Part shown: positions 6,500 to 10,000 of the stretch, piece by piece | Numbering within the stretch: the stretch's first letter is position 1 | Layout: each line of letters opens with the position of its first letter | NCBI GenBank assembly: GCA_009663005.1 | Contig: CM018894.1 | Coordinates: forward strand, 7,646,907 to 7,656,906 | Length of the DNA stretch: 10,000 nt | DNA from: Actinidia chinensis | Taxonomy: Eukaryota; Streptophyta; Magnoliopsida; Ericales; Actinidiaceae | Direction of reading: 5' to 3' | The notes under the pieces: model-generated | Told to the model about the DNA's origin: nothing | The model's database searches: none | Seen by the model: only the letters and a program-made list of their open reading frames with translations | Translations under genes and position numbers: made by a program

Positions 6500-7100
6500 A
6501 GTGGATAGTCTTTTCAAATTGTCCATTCGTCTATGGATGGAAAGCGGTACTAAAGTTCAATTCGGTGCCTAATGCCCTTTGCAAACTTTTTTAAAACTTT
6601 GACACAAATCTCGGATCTCGATCTGACACTATTGAGACTGGTGTACCGTGAAGTCGTATAATCTCCACAATGTAAAGGTTCGCGTACTTCGATAAAGAAT
6701 ACATAGTCTTTATGGGTAAGAAGTGCGCTGACTTAGTGAGACGTTCCATTATGACCCAAATGGCATTACAGCCCCATGGCGAGTTCGGTAGTCTGACAAT
6801 GAAATCCATAATAATGTGCTCACATTTCCATTCTAGTATCGGTAGAGATTGTAGTAGTCCCTCCAGTATTTGATGTTCTGCTTTGACTTATTGACATCTT
6901 GGGCATCTCGACACGAATTCGATTATTTCTTTCTTCATTCCCGACTACCAAAATATTTCTCTCAAATCTCCGTACATCTTCGTTCCTCCCGGATGCATCG
7001 TGAACTTTGTATTGTGAGCTTCCTCCAAAACTTGTTTCTTGACCTCGGGTATGTTTGGAACACACTAGCGGCCCTGGAATTCAAGAGCTCCATTTTGCAT
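6500..7100 (-). pseudogene. Integrase: HHCC zinc finger and D,D-35-E catalytic core, with stops
   Basis: Integrase inserts the cDNA into the host genome. The zinc-binding residues are all present: His at 7014-7016, His at 6993-6995 (in MHPGGTKMY), and Cys-x-x-Cys at 6894-6905 (CPRC). The core triad is also present in one frame: Asp in IIMDF (6804-6806), Asp in VSDRDPRF (6621-6623) and Glu in GQFEK (6513-6515). Exactly 35 codons lie between the last two. Stops interrupt the frame at several points: after EIFW, after CPRCQ, at 6591-6593, and at 6531-6533, where the family has Gln after FHP. KSAHFLPIK and LHGTPVSIV further confirm the family. The frame is open only from 6809 to 6594. Confidence 0.92.
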
Positions 7101-7339
7101 AGTGAAAAAAGGCTTGGGATTTACTCCCATCTCTTCATAAATCTTCCACAAATATGGATCTCCGATTATCATTGCTTCATGATATCTATTAATGCCGATT
7201 GGGCGATCATGGTAGTAAGAATCATGTTGGTGTCCGGTACAACATTCATTTCTGCTCCGAAACAGGGAAGGGTCTCCAATTCGATGAACAACGGTCGTTG
7301 TGACATAACTAGGCCATGCTAGATTGAAGTTGATTTTTC

Positions 7340-7892
7340 GCTCAGGCGTCGGATACAACGTTGGCTTTGCCCGGATATACTAAATAATAATGTCATATCT
7401 TTATCAACTCAACCATCTTATTTTTTCTTATGTTTCAGCCCTTTTGGGTGAAAGTAACCTCTTTAGTTCGGTGAAGATCTTGGGCCTGTAACTCTATACA
7501 AGTAGTGGCCCAAATTTCAATGCAACACACCGCTGCGACCTCAGATCGTGAGTGGGTAGTTCCTCTCATACATCTCAATTGTCTTGATGTGTAAGCCATC
7601 ACCTTCCCATTTTGGCATCAAAACGCCCCATCATAACCCTCCGTTATGATGCGTCACTATAGATGGCAAAACCATTAATTCCGGAAGGTAAAACTAAAAT
7701 CGGTGCAGATACTAATCGATGCTTCAATACTTGAAAACTCTTCTCTCATTTCTCATTCCATTCAAATGGAGCATTCTTCCGTGTAAGTTGCGTCAAGGGT
7801 GTTGCAATCTTGGATAAGTCTTTCACAAATCTTTGGCAATATCCAGCTAAACCCGTGAAACTTCGAATTTTAGTCACGTTCGTCAGTCTCGG
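7340..7892 (-). pseudogene. RT connection and RNase H region, heavily broken
   Basis: Directly after the stop at 7893 the family sequence continues in frame (IRSFTGLAGYCQRFV, then PLTQLTRKNAPFEW), which is the connection after RT. The RNase H start is recognisable as AIYSDAS, with the first catalytic Asp. From there it needs several frame changes to follow: QNGKVMAYTSRQL, EVAAV, IFTEL and VELIK occur in different frames with stops between. The end is marked by PGKANVVSDA at about 7340-7372. Intact RNase H would remove the RNA strand during reverse transcription; this copy cannot encode it. Confidence 0.85.
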
Positions 7893-8676
7893 TTAATTTA
7901 CAATGACCTCAATCTTGTGAGGATCAATAGATACTCCATCTACACTGATAATGTGTCCAAGAAATGTTACGCTCGATATCCAAAACTCACACTTCTTTAG
8001 TTTGGCATACAGTCTCCTATCTCGTAGTGTTTGAAGAACTCTTCTTAAGTGTTGTTTATGTTCTACAAAACTCTTAGAATACACTAAAATGTCGTCAATA
8101 AACACAATGACAAATTCATTACGAAAGGGTTGGAAAGCCCAATTCATCAAATCCATAAATGTCACAGGCGCATTAATAACTCCAAATGGCATCACAAGAA
8201 ATTCATAATGGCCATATCTAGTTCGGAAAACTATTTTCTCTACATTGCTTGCCCTAACTTTCAGTTGATGGTACCTTGACCTTAGATCGATCTTTGAAAA
8301 TACTTTTGCACCCTGAAATTGGTCAAACAAATCATCTACTCTCGGTAATGGGTATTTGTTTGTAATGGTAACTTTATTTAATTTCCGATAGTTGATGCAC
8401 ATTCTCGTAGTTCCATCTTTCTTTAGCACAAATAATACAGGAGCACCCCAAGGTGAAACACTAAGACGAATGAATCCTTTTTCTAACAAGTCTTGGAGTT
8501 GACTTTCAACTCTTTTAATTCCAAAGGAGACATACGATAGGGAGATTTGAAAATGGGTCTAGTACCGAATTTAGATCAACGTGAAACTCAATATACACTA
8601 AAGAACCAGGGAGCTCATCGGGAAAGATATCGAAAAATTCTCGAACAACATATCTTTCAAGGACGGTGGGAAAACG
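7893..8676 (-). pseudogene. pol: Reverse transcriptase domain, largely preserved but frameshifted
   Basis: This copies element RNA into DNA in the cytoplasm in intact relatives. The remnant begins with EFFDIFPDELPG just inside the break at about 8676. It changes frame near 8558 (before the [14 protein letters not shown] stretch) and again near 8502, where one base is missing, and then stays open for almost 200 codons to a TAA at 7893-7895. Key residues visible are the first catalytic Asp in [11 protein letters not shown] (codon 8286-8288) and the [11 protein letters not shown] box with both Asp codons at 8091-8096. Oddities: the usually conserved Gly of the DLRSGYHQ motif is Arg (8274-8276), and the FGxxNAP motif reads FGVINAP. 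The open stretch has no proper ATG start; it is a piece of a polyprotein. Confidence 0.93.
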
Positions 8677-9400
8677 TGTGTCACACCATAATCACCTCAT
8701 ATAAGAGATAAACAATTCATATGAATAAAATTATTATATATTTTATTCCAAAAGGTTATAATTCTTGCACTTTAACCCCAAAACTTATTATATGTACTAT
8801 CCACATTAGTTTAAATATTTACACTTGCACCCACAACTTTAAATAATAATAGTTATATCCCCAAAACTTAATGAACAACACAAAATTAAGTCATTGACCA
8901 CTAAAATTCAAGAGACGGGTATATATATGCAATTCTGTGCGAAGTTTAACTCAAAAACAAAGCTGAAGCTTCACTGGTTTTAATGGCTACTCAAGACTAA
9001 AAATTATCCAGTGTGGTGAAGTTATGGTATTACCGTGGCACCCTAATTGAAAATTAGTTAATCGGATGAGTTTTTGGTCATGTGAATAGTTATTTTCTAT
9101 ATTTTTCAGTGTTCTGGATCTAATTATAGGGTTAGTTTAGACTAGTTCTAAAGTTAAATTGATGTGTTACATAAAGTGGTGATCAGTAGTGATAATGAGC
9201 ATGTTTGGTGACAATCAACGGTGAAAAATTGTTCGATCACTGTGAAATTTTAATAGGGTGTAATTACTATCATTTAATGAGAATCCAACGGATTGAATTC
9301 ATTTATTTTGTTATAGGTGATAAAGCGGATCAAAGTACTCTAGTTTAATAAAAGGAGTGACTCAATCAATTTGTATGCCGGTAACAGGTGGGAAAAATAT

Positions 9401-9560
9401 AGATAGTCTTATTCATATTGAATTGCATGACTCAATATTAACGTTGATGATGATATATCTATGATGTGGGATTAATATACAGATAGTTGTATTCATATTG
9501 ATTGACATGATTGACTCAATATAGTATAAATATTAGCATACATATGAGGTCATTTGATAC
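9401..9560. repeat. Imperfect tandem duplication with 80-base period
   Basis: AGATAGTCTTATTCATATTG at 9401 recurs as AGATAGTTGTATTCATATTG at 9481, exactly 80 bases later. Each copy is followed by a TGCATGACTCAATAT or TGATTGACTCAATAT stretch. Similarity fades in the second half of the unit. It is an old local duplication inside the proposed LTR. Confidence 0.65.
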
Positions 9561-9640
9561 AATGCGGATGTTGATATATACATGAGGCTACTTGATATAT
9601 TGTTGATGATGATTATAATTGAGGTGTCATTGCATATTGT
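9541..9640. repeat. Degenerate tandem repeat, about 38-base period, near three copies
   Basis: CATATGAGGTCATTTGATAC (9541), TACATGAGGCTACTTGATAT (9579) and AATTGAGGTGTCATTGCATA (9617) start units about 38 bases apart. The first two continue with a GATGTTGATATA or TTGATGATGATTATA tail. It is typical of subrepeats in long plant LTRs. Confidence 0.55.
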
Positions 9641-10000
9641 ATGTCAATGCATTATATAGAGGAAGATTATGCTGATGTGGGGCTAACCTAAAGATTAACT
9701 AAGTGGGGGGTGATCTATAGGGTGTTGATGTGGAGCATCCTTGATAACGAGTCATCACTAATTGGGCCAACGTTATCTAAACTTGCGCACATATATGAGT
9801 GATGCATTACATATTGACATTATCTATTGCTGGTGTTATCTTTTGCTAGATATCTGTGATGTATGACATTCTTATATCATTCTTTATGAGTTTAATTATC
9901 TATTGTGAGCACGTTGATATTTAGCTCACACGCACACAGGTTGTTTTGTCAGGTGAGGAGATATGGATAGTTGTTTGGTTCACTATGGTCATAGTCCTAC

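Larger units (their letters stand above)
6022..8676 (-). mobile_element. Degenerate Ty3/gypsy (chromovirus-type) retrotransposon pol remnant
   Basis: On the minus strand the domain order is reverse transcriptase, RNase H, integrase zinc finger, integrase core and integrase C-terminal module. That order is diagnostic of Ty3/gypsy (Metaviridae) rather than copia, where integrase comes first. The style of the motifs points to plant chromoviruses, perhaps the Tekay/Del branch. The element is dead: at least two frameshifts before and at the start of RT (near 8558 and 8502), stops at 7893-7895, 6591-6593 and 6531-6533, a shattered RNase H, and small deletions near the integrase C-terminus. Gag and protease are missing at the upstream side, where another LTR begins at 8679. 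Chromodomain and 3' LTR are not seen downstream. Lineage is a judgement from motifs, not a tree. Confidence 0.93.
8679..10000 (+). mobile_element. Probable LTR of a second retrotransposon, 5' end at TGTCACACC, runs off window
   Basis: TGTCACACC at 8679-8687 is a typical 5' LTR terminus of plant Ty3/gypsy elements (starting TG). It abuts the end of recognisable pol sequence at about 8676. The following 1.3 kb is non-coding on both strands and AT-rich, and has the character of a long gypsy LTR: short degenerate repeats (9401-9640) and, near the end, GATATTTAGCTCACACGCACACAG followed by GTCAGGTGAGGAG. The 3' end (expected CA) and the 5-base target-site duplication lie beyond the window, so solo LTR and full element cannot be told apart. 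Decayed 5' sequence of the same minus-strand element is a less likely alternative. Confidence 0.5.

Noticed and set aside
6349..6594. 81-codon plus-strand open frame
   Set aside because: Antisense to the integrase core and C-terminal motifs; no family similarity of its own.
6870..7322. 150-codon plus-strand open frame
   Set aside because: Antisense shadow of the minus-strand integrase, whose motifs (HHCC, MHPGG) account for the sequence.
9225..9240. GTTCGATCAC as a tRNA B box
   Set aside because: No A box, acceptor stem or anticodon arm could be folded around it.
9401..9640. CRISPR-like array
   Set aside because: Units are imperfect, contiguous and lack unique spacers; the setting is a plant LTR.

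Overview
This window looks like AT-rich nuclear DNA from a flowering plant, probably a eudicot. The reasons are the decayed plant-type Ty3/gypsy retrotransposon, plant-style splice-donor and leader sequences, long AT-rich spacers, and no prokaryotic operon structure or ribosome binding sites. I see no intact protein-coding gene. Most of the window is mobile-element debris of different ages, plus one block that resembles organelle DNA.

Layout. 1-1740: AT-rich sequence that may be the 5' end of a minus-strand plant gene. It has a non-coding first exon ending in a GTAAGT donor at 1570, preceded by a (GA)n/G-rich tract at 1649-1699. At 19-35 there is a 17-base T run; read on the minus strand it would be a poly(A) tail, and it is flanked by a CTGTCTGTCT direct repeat also found at 897-906. 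1740-2640: AT-rich spacer with a MITE-like inverted repeat. 2643-3005: sharply different, GC-richer block with a plant-mitochondrial feel (candidate NUMT). 3006-4850: GC-richer repetitive block whose right part behaves like a plus-strand LTR (TATA box at 4496, AATAAA at 4831), possibly of the Tat group. 4850-6020: AT-rich, non-coding, several hairpins. 6022-8676: degenerate minus-strand pol of a Ty3/gypsy chromovirus-type element, in the order RT, RNase H, integrase, with many stops and frameshifts. 8679-10000: a probable second LTR, starting TGTCACACC, in plus orientation and running off the window.

How it fits together. The gypsy pol homology stops within about 3 bases of the TGTCACACC terminus. 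The simplest reading is that a second LTR element, or its solo LTR, inserted into or replaced the upstream (protease/gag) part of the older element. The other end of the pol stops right after the integrase C-terminal module, and no chromodomain or clear 3' LTR follows. RT is nearly intact, while RNase H is shattered and integrase keeps its catalytic triad despite stops. Several of the stops look like C-to-T changes, as expected for a methylated, silenced element. No undescribed biological system is evident; the points of interest are genome-evolution features.
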